Assembly: GCF_001580545.1 (NCBI RefSeq)
Contig: NZ_LRBG01000038.1
Location: 124,001-188,000 of the forward strand
Direction: 5' to 3'
Length of the DNA stretch: 64,000 nucleotides
Source of the DNA: Paraburkholderia monticola
GTDB taxonomy: Bacteria; Pseudomonadota; Gammaproteobacteria; Burkholderiales; Burkholderiaceae
A program made the translations under genes and the position numbers. How positions within the stretch are numbered: the first letter of the stretch is position 1; each line of letters starts with the position of its first letter. The notes under the pieces were generated by a model. The model saw only the letters and a list, made by a program, of their open reading frames with translations. It searched no databases and was not told the DNA's origin. This document shows, piece after piece, positions 1-9,439 of the stretch.

Positions 1-260
1 CGCCGGCCGGCACCGGCAACGCGATGCCTCGATCAGAAGCGGACGATCGGTCAAGAAAGAACGACGCACGGGCAGGACGGCGAGGGCGTGCCCCGCGCAG
101 AGTTCATCACAGGAGGGAACATCACGGATCAGCGTCATCCGTACGTCGCAATCAAGCCTTCCTCGGGATTCTGGAAACCTGGCGCATCACCCAGCTTGCG
201 CGAGTCGGTTCACGCACAGTGACTTACCGATTCGCGCAAATACCATTGCGTGAGATACCG
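1..260. other. left-edge stretch without a recognised gene
   Basis: An open frame runs through this stretch on the + strand, but its translation is arginine-rich and looks like chance translation of GC-rich DNA. No RNA gene, repeat or promoter could be assigned. It may be the tail of an intergenic region whose left flank lies outside the window. Confidence 0.5.
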
Positions 261-425
261 ATGAAACGCCTGATAAGCCGTGCGATGTACCACCCGATCA
301 TCGCGTTATCCATTTTTTATCTGGCCGACGTGATGCATCACGTCGACTACAGCGTCTCCGGCGCGCTGCTGGTTCTGGCAGCGAAAACGCTCTCGCGGGT
401 ATCAAGTCTGTTCAACAAGGGATAG
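261..425 (+). CDS. small hydrophobic hypothetical protein (54 aa)
   Basis: This is a short frame from ATG 261 to the TAG before 426. The product has a basic N-terminus (MKRLISRAM), one hydrophobic stretch at about residues 10-24 and a second, weaker one near residues 32-41, so it could be a small membrane protein. No family is recognised. The ATG has no good Shine-Dalgarno sequence; a weak GAGATA lies just upstream. It is convergent with the pyruvyl-transferase gene and ends 17 bases before that gene's stop. The composition is more protein-like than the frame further upstream, but it could still be spurious. Confidence 0.35.
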   Translation: MKRLISRAMYHPIIALSIFYLADVMHHVDYSVSGALLVLAAKTLSRVSSLFNKG

Positions 426-442
426 AACGGGGTGCAGAGCGC

Positions 443-1651
443 TTACGTCTGCGGGGGTTGCGCGAATCCTTCCCGATAGCGGGCGGCGAGGCGCGTGGCC
501 GTGCGCTGCAGCAACGCACGGTCGACCGTCAGGGCCTGCAGCATGGCTTCGGAAAGCGCCTCGATGCTCACGCTGCCCGGCACGCATGCCGGCTCCCACG
601 TCGCGGCAAACGCGGACTGTTTCGTCGTCTCGTTCACGCGCGCCGGATGAACGATATTCAGCCGCGGCAAGCCGAACGCCATCGCAACGATCCGTCCATG
701 CAGACTACTGCCCGCATAGCCCTCGGCATAGGCGATCAGTGCGCAGATGTCCCATATGTCCAGCGAGCGGAACAGATGCGTACGCGTGGCATTCATCCGT
801 GCCGCTATCCGCTCATAGCACGCCAGATCGTCATGCCAGGGCGCGGCACCCGCGCGGAAAAAAACGATGCCAAGCCCGCGTTCGTTCGAGACGCGATCGA
901 GTTCGCTCGCAAGCACACCGAGCGTTCGATCGTCGCCGAAATCCGCACTGAACTGCACGGCGATATATCCGTCGGGAAACGCCCTCTGCAAATCCGCCAC
1001 GCCGCTTCGCTGCTTGCACCCGCGAATGTTCGCGCCGAATAGATCGGCCACCATCACCGCCGGATCGGGAACCAGCCGCGCGTGAATGCCAGCTGCGGCG
1101 AGCGCATGCTGGGTGTGGATGTCGCGCACGCTGACGTCGTCGGCTTGCGCGAGCTTCGAAAGGACCTCGGCGCGCATGTCGGGCCTGAGCCGCTCCAGAT
1201 CGACGCCGCCGACTGCTTGATAAGTGACGCTCGATGCACAGGGAAACATCGCGCGCGAGGCCATGTAGGGGGTAAGCGTGTCGAGACCCGTTAGCGAACG
1301 TGCCCACGTGCGCCGTTCGCCGCTGTGTTTGTCCAGTCGCGCGACGATCGCTTGTGCCTGCTCCTGCTCGAGCAGCATCACCGCCGCTTCCCAGTCGCTG
1401 CAAGTCAGGATCTCGCCGCCTGGATGCACGATATGCACGCGGTCGTTGCCGCGGCTCGCGGCCAGTTGCGCGAGCGCCTCTACAGCGTGGCCGCCATGGA
1501 CGCGCATGTCACGCTCCGCGAGCCCGGCGAAGATTACGTCGTCGCATGCAAGCAGCTTCGCCGCGACGTGCGGGAACAGGAGGTCGCCCAGGTTGTGGCG
1601 ATCGAAGGCGCCGAACACCACGACTGCATCATGTTTGCCTGTGTCTTGCAT
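443..1651 (-). CDS. polysaccharide pyruvyl transferase family protein
   Basis: The protein has about 402 residues. The N-terminus (AVVVFGAFDRHNLGDLLFP) fits the opening beta-strand and GD loop of the PS_pyruv_trans fold. A C-terminal GYAGSSLHGRIVAMAFGLP segment corresponds to the S-x-LHG signature of that family. Members transfer pyruvyl groups to sugars in surface polysaccharides; the acceptor here is unknown. No glycan biosynthesis genes lie beside it, so it is an orphan in this window. It starts at ATG 1651, with an in-frame GTG directly before it, and diverges from the acyl-CoA ligase gene. The family call is fairly sure, the substrate is not. Confidence 0.75.
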   Translation of the reverse strand: MQDTGKHDAVVVFGAFDRHNLGDLLFPHVAAKLLACDDVIFAGLAERDMRVHGGHAVEALAQLAASRGNDRVHIVHPGGEILTCSDWEAAVMLLEQEQAQAIVARLDKHSGERRTWARSLTGLDTLTPYMASRAMFPCASSVTYQAVGGVDLERLRPDMRAEVLSKLAQADDVSVRDIHTQHALAAAGIHARLVPDPAVMVADLFGANIRGCKQRSGVADLQRAFPDGYIAVQFSADFGDDRTLGVLASELDRVSNERGLGIVFFRAGAAPWHDDLACYERIAARMNATRTHLFRSLDIWDICALIAYAEGYAGSSLHGRIVAMAFGLPRLNIVHPARVNETTKQSAFAATWEPACVPGSVSIEALSEAMLQALTVDRALLQRTATRLAARYREGFAQPPQT

Positions 1652-1797
1652 CACGCTTATGCGCCTCAGGAAAACCGAAGTACGCGGCCTTCATGCAAAG
1701 CCGGGGCGTCTGGTAACTCGTAAGATGATCTATAACGTAGTCAGCGGAAAGCTTATCCGCAAGGATCAGGCGATCGCGCTCGTCAACGGAGGAAAGC

Positions 1798-3480
1798 GTG
1801 AAATATTCTCCATTCTGGCCTGATGGCCTCGCGCATCATCTTGCGTCACCACTGCCTTCGCTATACGAGAACCTGGAGACGTCGGCCAGCCGATATCCGG
1901 AGAAGACGGCAATTCACTACTACGGCGGAGCATTGAGCTACGCGCAATTGCGGAAGGAGGCCGAGGCGCTGGCCGGCTTTCTGCAGGTTCAATGCGGCAT
2001 CGCGCACGGCGATCGCGTGGCCCTGTATATGCAGAACAGCGTGCAATACGTGATCGGCTACTACGCAATTCTGCGCGCCAATGCGGTGATCGTGCCGGTG
2101 AACCCGATGAACACGACTGCCGAACTGCGTCACCTCATCGAAGACTGCGGTGCCCGGGTCCTGCTGTTGGGCGAGGAACTCTACGAGAATGCCCGCCCCC
2201 TTCTCGGCGAGGCGGTCAGCCATGCGATCGTCGCGCGCTATGCCGACTATCTTGGCGATCGTACCGACCTGCCGTTGCCGGCCGTATTGACAGGGGCCGT
2301 CGCCGAACTCGATGTCCTCCCCGAATTCTCGGCCGCTCGTGCGCCGCGAGCCGTGCGCTGGCGAGCCGCACTGGCGGCTGCCGAGCAGCCCTCACCGTAC
2401 GTCGCATCGGGCGAGGACCTCACGGTGATTCCCTACACGTCGGGCACCACCGCGCTGCCGAAAGGATGCATGCACACCAACCGCAGCGCGACGCATGTCG
2501 TCGCGGCATCCTTGCAGTGGTGTGATTTGTCGTCTGACACCGTCATCTTGTGCGCGATGCCGATGTTTCATGTCACTGGCATGCAGCAGTGCATGAATGC
2601 GGCGATCGCGCTCGGTTCGACGATGGTCGTGATGACGCGATGGGACAGCCGGTGTGCCGCTCTGCTGATCGAGCGCTATCGCGTCGGCTTCTGGATTGCG
2701 ATATCGACGATGATGGTCGATTTCATGAGCTTGCCGGATCTCGAACGTTTCGACTTGAGTTCCATCGCGCGCCTGGCGGGCGGTGGCGCCGCGATGCCGA
2801 AGGCATTGGCACAGCGCATCGAAGCCCGCTTGGGCGTCCCTTATATGGAGGGCTACGGGTTGTCCGAGACCATTTCGGCGACTCACATCAATCCGCCGCG
2901 GCGCTGCAAGCTGCAATGCCTTGGCATACCGATACAGGACACTGAATCAATCGTGGTCGATCCCATCACGCTCGAAGTACTTGGTCCGCAGGTCACCGGT
3001 GAGATCCTGATCAGCGGCCCGCAATTGTTCAAAGGTTACTGGGGACGCCCCGATGCAACGCGCGACGCTTTCGTCGAAGTCGACGGAATCCGCTATCTGC
3101 GCACCGGTGATCTCGGCTATATCGACGAAGACGGTTACTTCTTTTTCGTCGACCGGCTAAAGCGAATGATCAACGTGTCCGGTTATAAGGTATCGCCCGC
3201 AGAAGTGGAGACGTTGTTGTTCGGGCACCCTGCGATTCAGGAAGCCTGTGTCGTCGCGACACCCGACGCGCGCAGCGGTCAGGCCGTGAAGGCCTTCGTG
3301 GTCGCACGCGCGGGCGCCGACGTTTCGGCAACGCAGATCATCGAATGGGCGCACGAGCATATGGCGTCGTACAAGGTGCCCACGCTCGTTGAATTCGTCG
3401 CCGCGCTGCCCCGAACCGGCAGTGGAAAGGTCCAATGGCGACTACTGCAGGACCGTGAAAGTGCGGCTCGTTCCGGGTGA
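1798..3480 (+). CDS. AMP-binding acyl-CoA ligase
   Basis: This 560-residue ANL-superfamily enzyme activates a carboxylic acid as acyl-AMP and then forms the acyl-CoA. Visible motifs are the P-loop PYTSGTTALPKG, the GYGLSET motif, the hinge/adenylate motif RTGDLGY and the C-terminal PRTGSGKVQ that carries the catalytic lysine. It starts at GTG 1798, behind a GGAGGA Shine-Dalgarno at 1788-1793. The closest relatives by feel are medium/long-chain fatty-acid or aromatic acyl-CoA ligases; the substrate cannot be read from the sequence. The downstream MDR oxidoreductase may be co-transcribed (127-base gap). Confidence 0.85.
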   Translation: MKYSPFWPDGLAHHLASPLPSLYENLETSASRYPEKTAIHYYGGALSYAQLRKEAEALAGFLQVQCGIAHGDRVALYMQNSVQYVIGYYAILRANAVIVPVNPMNTTAELRHLIEDCGARVLLLGEELYENARPLLGEAVSHAIVARYADYLGDRTDLPLPAVLTGAVAELDVLPEFSAARAPRAVRWRAALAAAEQPSPYVASGEDLTVIPYTSGTTALPKGCMHTNRSATHVVAASLQWCDLSSDTVILCAMPMFHVTGMQQCMNAAIALGSTMVVMTRWDSRCAALLIERYRVGFWIAISTMMVDFMSLPDLERFDLSSIARLAGGGAAMPKALAQRIEARLGVPYMEGYGLSETISATHINPPRRCKLQCLGIPIQDTESIVVDPITLEVLGPQVTGEILISGPQLFKGYWGRPDATRDAFVEVDGIRYLRTGDLGYIDEDGYFFFVDRLKRMINVSGYKVSPAEVETLLFGHPAIQEACVVATPDARSGQAVKAFVVARAGADVSATQIIEWAHEHMASYKVPTLVEFVAALPRTGSGKVQWRLLQDRESAARSG

Positions 3481-3607
3481 GAGGCAGGTGGACCGCTTCG
3501 ACACGCGGGTACTTGTAAAAGATTGCAGTATTGCCTCGCGGACCGGGTTCACAAACAATGGTGCCATCGCTCGGCGCTGCCGCCGAGCCCCCATCGAGGA
3601 GGACTGT

Positions 3608-4600
3608 ATGACCCGTGTTGTCCGGTTTCATGAATATGGCGATGCGAATGTGCTGCGTATCGAAGACGTCGAGGTGCGGCCGCCCGCTTCGGACGAAATC
3701 CAGATCAACGTCAAAGCCATTGGGCTGAACCGCGCCGAAGTCATGTTCCGGTCGGGCCGTTACCTGCAGGAAGCGGTGTTTCCCTCTCAACTCGGCTACG
3801 AAGCTGCCGGCTTCGTCAAGGCATTGGGCGCAGAGGTCACCGGCTTTTCTGTCAACGATGCGGTTAGCGTCATCCCGACCCTGGATATGTCGCGCTGGCC
3901 CACCTACGGCGAAGTGATCAACATTCCCGCCAGATACGTGGTCAAACATCCGGGCAATGTGAGCTTCGAACAGGCCGCTGCCGCCTGGATGCAATACGTT
4001 ACCGCGTGGGGCGCGCTGATTGCCCAGGCGAAGCTCAGTGCTGACGATTTCGTCATCGTCTCCGCAGCCTCGAGCAGCGTCGGCATTGCCGCCATCCAGG
4101 TCGCGCGAAGCGTGGGTGCCACCGTGATCGCCACCACAAGGTCGAGTGCCAAGGCTCGACCGCTTCTCGATGCAGGGGCTCACCATGTGATCGCGACGTC
4201 GGAAGAGGACCTGGCCGCCCGCGTGAAGGCGATCACGGATGGCAAAGGAGCACGCGTCGTCTTCGATCCGATCGGTGGTCCTGCCATCGCGCAACTTGCG
4301 GAGTGCATGTCGTTTGGCGGCATCCTGCTGGAGTACGGCGCCCTGAGTACCGAGGAAGGAACGTTCCCGCAGTTCGCGTTGCTCGGCAAATGCCTGACCT
4401 TCAAGGGCTATCTCTACATCGAGGTCACGAGCGACGACGCTCTCCTCGCACGCGCGAAGAAGTTCATCAGTGAAGGCCTGGCATCCGGTGCGCTCGTTCC
4501 GCTTATCTCGCGGACTTTCAGATTCGACGATATTCAGGAGGCGACGCGCTTCCTTGAATCGAATGAGCAAGTCGGCAAGATCGTGGTCACAGTCGAATAA
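3608..4600 (+). CDS. zinc-type MDR alcohol dehydrogenase / quinone oxidoreductase family protein
   Basis: This 330-residue medium-chain dehydrogenase/reductase has a GroES-like N-terminal half (IGLNRAEVMFRSGRY, then QLGYEAAG) and a Rossmann half with the segment SSSVGIAAIQVARSVGA. The structural-zinc cysteines of classical alcohol dehydrogenases are absent, which points to the quinone-oxidoreductase branch using NADPH. The start is ATG 3608 behind a GAGGAGGA at about 3596-3603. The reading frame is open further upstream, but that part lacks a ribosome site. It follows the acyl-CoA ligase on the same strand. Confidence 0.8.
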   Translation: MTRVVRFHEYGDANVLRIEDVEVRPPASDEIQINVKAIGLNRAEVMFRSGRYLQEAVFPSQLGYEAAGFVKALGAEVTGFSVNDAVSVIPTLDMSRWPTYGEVINIPARYVVKHPGNVSFEQAAAAWMQYVTAWGALIAQAKLSADDFVIVSAASSSVGIAAIQVARSVGATVIATTRSSAKARPLLDAGAHHVIATSEEDLAARVKAITDGKGARVVFDPIGGPAIAQLAECMSFGGILLEYGALSTEEGTFPQFALLGKCLTFKGYLYIEVTSDDALLARAKKFISEGLASGALVPLISRTFRFDDIQEATRFLESNEQVGKIVVTVE

Positions 4601-4648
4601 GCCACGGGCGCATACAATCGAACCGGACCCACTAAAAGTTGAACGGCG

Positions 4649-5325
<677 letters not shown>

Positions 5326-5326
<1 letters not shown>

Positions 5327-6741
5327 TGGCCGTGCGTTCGCTCACCGCCACCCTTGCGCTGAGTTTCGCCGGCACCACGCTCGCGGTGTTCGCGCTGGTC
5401 GGCAGCACGCTTTATTTCACGCTCGGCCGCGAAGTGAAGGCGCAGGACGATCTCGACATCGTCCTGATCTCGCGGCATACGCGCCGCCTCGCGCAGGAGC
5501 TGCACAGCGTGCAGGACGTGCGCACTCACGCCGAGCGACTGACGAGCCAGGTGCTCGGCAATTCCCCGCTTTCCATGGAGATACTCGACGCCGCCGGCAT
5601 GCAGCTGGTCGAGCACAACACGCAGGGCATCGCCGATGCGGGGTTTCCACAGGCCGCGCTCGCGCGACGCCTCGGCTCCACGCAACGCATCACCGAAGGC
5701 GACGTGGTGGAGTGGCGCAACGCGCGCGGCGTGCCGGTGCGCGGACTCGCCACGGACGCGGCGCTCACCGACGGGACGCCCGTTACGATCGTCATCGCAC
5801 GCGACATGACCGACCGCTGGCGGCTGCTCGACCACTATCGCGAGCGGCTTTACGCGTTCGGCTTCGCCGGCATGCTGCTCGCGTTCGTGATGAGCTGGCT
5901 GCTCGTGCGCGAGTCGCTGCGCCCGCTGCGCGAAATGGCGGCGCGGGCTGCCACGGTCACGGTCGACCGGCTCGATACGCCGATCGAAATCGAGCATGCG
6001 CCAAGCGAGTTGCAAGCGCTGACGAAATCGCTGAACGCGATGCTCGACCGTTTGCACGGCGGCTTCGAGCGCATGTCGCAATACACGGCCGATCTCGCGC
6101 ATGATATGCGCACGCCGCTCGGCAACCTGCGCGGCGCGACCGAAGTCGCGCTGACCCGCGCGCGCAGCACGGCCGAATACGAGGCGCTGCTCGAATCGAA
6201 TCTGGAAGAGTGCGACCGGCTTTCCCGCATGATCGAGAGCGTGATCTTTCTTGCGCGCGCGGAACACCCGCAGTTCATGACGACGCTCGCCGAGTTCGAC
6301 GCCGAGCAGGCACTCGCACAAATCGCCGACTATTTCGAAGGTCTAGCGGACGACGCGAGCGTTCATATTCGCGTCGAAGGCCGGGGGCGTCTGCGCGCGG
6401 ACAAGGAGCTATTCAGGCGTGCCGTCGGCAACCTGCTCGCCAATGCGCTGCGCTACACGCCGCGCGGCGGCGAGATCACGATGAGCGTTGGCGAGACGCC
6501 GGCAGCGGTCGAAGTCACCGTGACGAATCCAGGTGCACCGATCGACGCTGCGCTATTGGAGCGCATCTTCGACCGCTTCTATCGCGCCGACGCTTCGCGC
6601 CACAACGAACCGCGCGGGGGCGCGTCGGCCGGACTCGGGCTCGCGATCGTGCGCACCATCATGGGCCTGCATGGCGGCTCGGCACGCGCCGAAAGCGATG
6701 CGGCAGGCACGCGCTTCATCCTGACGTTCGCGCGGCCTTAG
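5326..6741 (+). CDS. heavy-metal-type sensor histidine kinase
   Basis: This 471-residue inner-membrane kinase has a transmembrane helix near 10-30, a periplasmic loop to about residue 175, a second helix near 178-195, then HAMP, HisKA with phosphoacceptor His259 (DLAHDMRTPL) and a HATPase domain with N-box NLLANALRYTP and a late GLGLAIVRTI motif. This is the CusS/IrlS layout. It is coupled to the response regulator. Its last 26 bases overlap, tail to tail, the outer-membrane factor gene on the other strand. Confidence 0.88.
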
Positions 6742-8194
6742 GCGTTGCACTGAGGTCGGCCAAAGACGCGCGATCCCATCCGCCACCGAGCGCCTCGAGC
6801 AGAAGCACACTCGCATCGAGGCGCCGCCCCGCGATCTGCTCTTCGTTGCGCTCGTTCGACAGCGCGATGCTTTGGGCCGTGACCACGTCGAGATAATCCA
6901 CCGCGCCTGCCTGGTAGCGATTGGTCGTGAGCTTTAGCGAGAGTTGCGCGGCGGCCGTGGCGCGTTGCTGGCTTTCGGCTTCGTCGGCTAGCGTGCTCAG
7001 CGCGCTCAGGTTGTCTTCGACCTGCTGGAACGCCGTCAGCACGGTTTGCCGGTAGCCGGCCACCGCCGCGTCGTATTGCGCGTTCGCGCCCTTGAGCGTG
7101 GCGTCACGACGGCCGCCGTCGAACAGGGTGCCCGCGAGTTGTGAGCCGAGCGACCAGAACAGGCTCGGCGCCGTGAGCCACGGCGCGAAGAACGTGCTTT
7201 CGAACCCGGCCGAAGCGGACAGCGTGAGGTCCGGATAGAAGGCGGCACGCGCCTCGCCGATTCTCGCATTGGCGGCCGCCACGCGCCGCTCGGCTGCGGC
7301 AATGTCGGGTCGCCGTTCGAGCAGCGCCGAGGGCATGCCCGCCGGAATCTGCGGCGCGGCGACTGGCTCGACTTGCGCCGGCAGCGCGAACGACGAGGCG
7401 GGCACGCCGATCAGCGTCGCGATCGCGTGCTGGCGCTGCGCGCGTTGCACGTCGAGGTCGCTGTCCGCCGTGCGCGCGCTTTCGAGCTGCGTTTGCGCCT
7501 GGGCAACGGCGGAGGCGTCGATTGCGCCGTCGGCGAGCTGCTGTTGCACGATGCGTAGTGCGGCGGCGTAGGCCGTCACGGTGTCGTCGAGCAGTCTCTT
7601 CTGGCGATCCAGCGTGCGCAAATCGAAGTAGTCCGTGGCAAGCTGGGTCGCGACCGAAAGGCGCACCGACTCGAGATCGGCCGCGCTGGCCTGCGCGTTG
7701 GCGTGCGCCTCGACGGTGGCGTCCTTCACGCGGCCGAACAGGTCCGGCTCCCAGCTTGCCGTCACGCCGGTCGAATAGTCGGGCACCGTCTTGCCCGCGA
7801 GCGCATGGTCGACGAGATTCTGCGAGGTGCGGTAACGCTGCGCCGAAACGCCAGCCGTGACGGTGGGCGCGTAGCCCGCGCGCTGGTAGTCGATCATCGC
7901 ACGCGCGGCTTCGAGGTTGGCGACGGCCTGGCGAACGGTCTGGTTCGACACGTCGACGCGCGCTTCGAGCTGGTCGAGTTCGCTATCGCCGAACAGCGTC
8001 CACCAGGGGCCGCGCGGGTTGGCATCGGCGGGCGCCGCGACCGCCCAGCCCGAACCGGCCGATTGCGTCGCGTAGTGCGCCGGCACCTCGACCGAGGGCG
8101 CGCTGTAGTGCGGCAACGTGGTGCACGCCGCGAGCGACGCCACCGTGCATATGGTGACGATCTTGCGCAATGACGTGAGAGGGCTGTCGAACAT
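6716..8194 (-). CDS. RND efflux outer-membrane factor lipoprotein (NodT/OprM family)
   Basis: This protein of about 492 residues is the outer-membrane channel of a tripartite efflux pump. The start is set at ATG 8194, which has GAGG six bases upstream and gives a clean lipoprotein signal with lipobox LAAC and Cys24; an in-frame GTG lies at 8206. Two OEP repeats follow, with the typical ERRPDIAAAERRVAAANARIG segment. It is the last gene of a permease-adaptor-channel operon and starts 15 bases after the adaptor stop. Its 3' end overlaps the sensor kinase gene. Confidence 0.88.
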   Translation of the reverse strand: MFDSPLTSLRKIVTICTVASLAACTTLPHYSAPSVEVPAHYATQSAGSGWAVAAPADANPRGPWWTLFGDSELDQLEARVDVSNQTVRQAVANLEAARAMIDYQRAGYAPTVTAGVSAQRYRTSQNLVDHALAGKTVPDYSTGVTASWEPDLFGRVKDATVEAHANAQASAADLESVRLSVATQLATDYFDLRTLDRQKRLLDDTVTAYAAALRIVQQQLADGAIDASAVAQAQTQLESARTADSDLDVQRAQRQHAIATLIGVPASSFALPAQVEPVAAPQIPAGMPSALLERRPDIAAAERRVAAANARIGEARAAFYPDLTLSASAGFESTFFAPWLTAPSLFWSLGSQLAGTLFDGGRRDATLKGANAQYDAAVAGYRQTVLTAFQQVEDNLSALSTLADEAESQQRATAAAQLSLKLTTNRYQAGAVDYLDVVTAQSIALSNERNEEQIAGRRLDASVLLLEALGGGWDRASLADLSATPKAARTSG

Positions 8195-8209
8195 GATGGA
8201 CCTCACCGC

Positions 8210-9430
8210 CTAAGCCTTGCTGCCCGCGACGGGCGTTGCCGCCACCCGCACGCTCTGGCCGTCGGCGATGGCGTCGCCGGGATTGTCGATCACACGGTCG
8301 GTGGCCGCGAGTCCCGTTGCGACCTCGACGTAGGTGCCGAAATCACGACCGATGGTGACCTTGCGAAGCTGCACCTTGTTCTGGGCATTCACCACGGCGA
8401 TGGTCACGCCGTCCGGGCGGAACAGCAGCGCGCTCACCGGCAGTTCGAGCGCGGGCGTCGCCGTGGTGAGCGCGAGATGCACCTGCGCGTAGGCGCCAGG
8501 CATCAATGCGCCATCGTGATTGTCCACATCGACTTCCACGCGCAACGTGCGGCTCACGGGGTCGATCACGTTCGAGCTGCGCGCGACGCTGGCCTCGAAG
8601 CGGCGGCCCGGATACTGTTGCGTCGTCACCGACACCGCCGTGCCGGGCGCGACGCGGCTCGCGTCGTCCTGCGGGACGTCGACATAGATGCGCAGCCGGT
8701 CGGTCTGCGCGATGTGGAACAGCTCGCCCGGCATCGTGGCGAGGCCCGGTGTGCCGCCCGCCGTGACGAGCGCGCCGACCTGCACGTTGCGCGCCGTGAT
8801 GACGCCGTCGAAGGGCGCCGTCAGGTTCTGGTACGAAACCAGTTCCTGCAGGCGCGCGACATTGGCCTGCGCCGCCTGGAGCGTGGCGAGCCTCGCGGCG
8901 GCGTCGCTCGTTTTCGCTTGCGCGTCCTGCTGCGAGACGGATTGCGTTTGCAGCATCGTTTGCCAGCGCTGTGCCGTGCTGCTTGCAAAGCGATAGTTCG
9001 CTTCCGCGGTCGCTGCGTCGGCGCGCGCCTGTTGAAGTTGCGCGTCGAGCTCGGGCGTGTCGATCTGGGCGAGCGTCTGACCGGCCTTCACGTGCGCGCC
9101 GATATCCGCGTACCAGTGCTGGACATAGCCGCTCGTGCGCGCATAGATCGACGCGTCGGCCCAGGACATGATCGAGCCGGGCAGCAGCAGGTCCTGCGTC
9201 GCTGGCGCGCGCGTCGGTGTGAGGGTCGAGACGATCAGCTCACGTTGCGCCGCGAGCTGTTGGGTCTGGGCCGTGCGAGCTTCGAGGCGCGGCACGATGC
9301 CGATGCTCAGCAACGCCACGGCGAAGCAGGTGAGGCCGACGGCGATGGCCGTACGACGTGCTGTGGATCCGGCGCGCACGGCTGGCTGCGCTCCGGCGTC
9401 GCGATCCTCGGGCGGGATGGGCGGGTTCAT
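8210..9430 (-). CDS. RND efflux periplasmic adaptor (membrane fusion protein)
   Basis: This 406-residue adaptor has a short cytoplasmic N-terminus, one transmembrane/signal-anchor segment near residues 27-48, a lipoyl half-motif (GAHVKAGQTLAQIDTPELDAQL), a coiled-coil hairpin rich in Ala/Gln, and beta-barrel and membrane-proximal domains (QVGALVTAGG, then LPVSALLFRPDG). It bridges the inner-membrane pump to the outer-membrane channel. It sits 9 bases after the permease stop and 15 bases before the channel gene, so one transcript is likely. Confidence 0.88.
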   Translation of the reverse strand: MNPPIPPEDRDAGAQPAVRAGSTARRTAIAVGLTCFAVALLSIGIVPRLEARTAQTQQLAAQRELIVSTLTPTRAPATQDLLLPGSIMSWADASIYARTSGYVQHWYADIGAHVKAGQTLAQIDTPELDAQLQQARADAATAEANYRFASSTAQRWQTMLQTQSVSQQDAQAKTSDAAARLATLQAAQANVARLQELVSYQNLTAPFDGVITARNVQVGALVTAGGTPGLATMPGELFHIAQTDRLRIYVDVPQDDASRVAPGTAVSVTTQQYPGRRFEASVARSSNVIDPVSRTLRVEVDVDNHDGALMPGAYAQVHLALTTATPALELPVSALLFRPDGVTIAVVNAQNKVQLRKVTIGRDFGTYVEVATGLAATDRVIDNPGDAIADGQSVRVAATPVAGSKA

Positions 9431-9439
9431 CGGGGATCC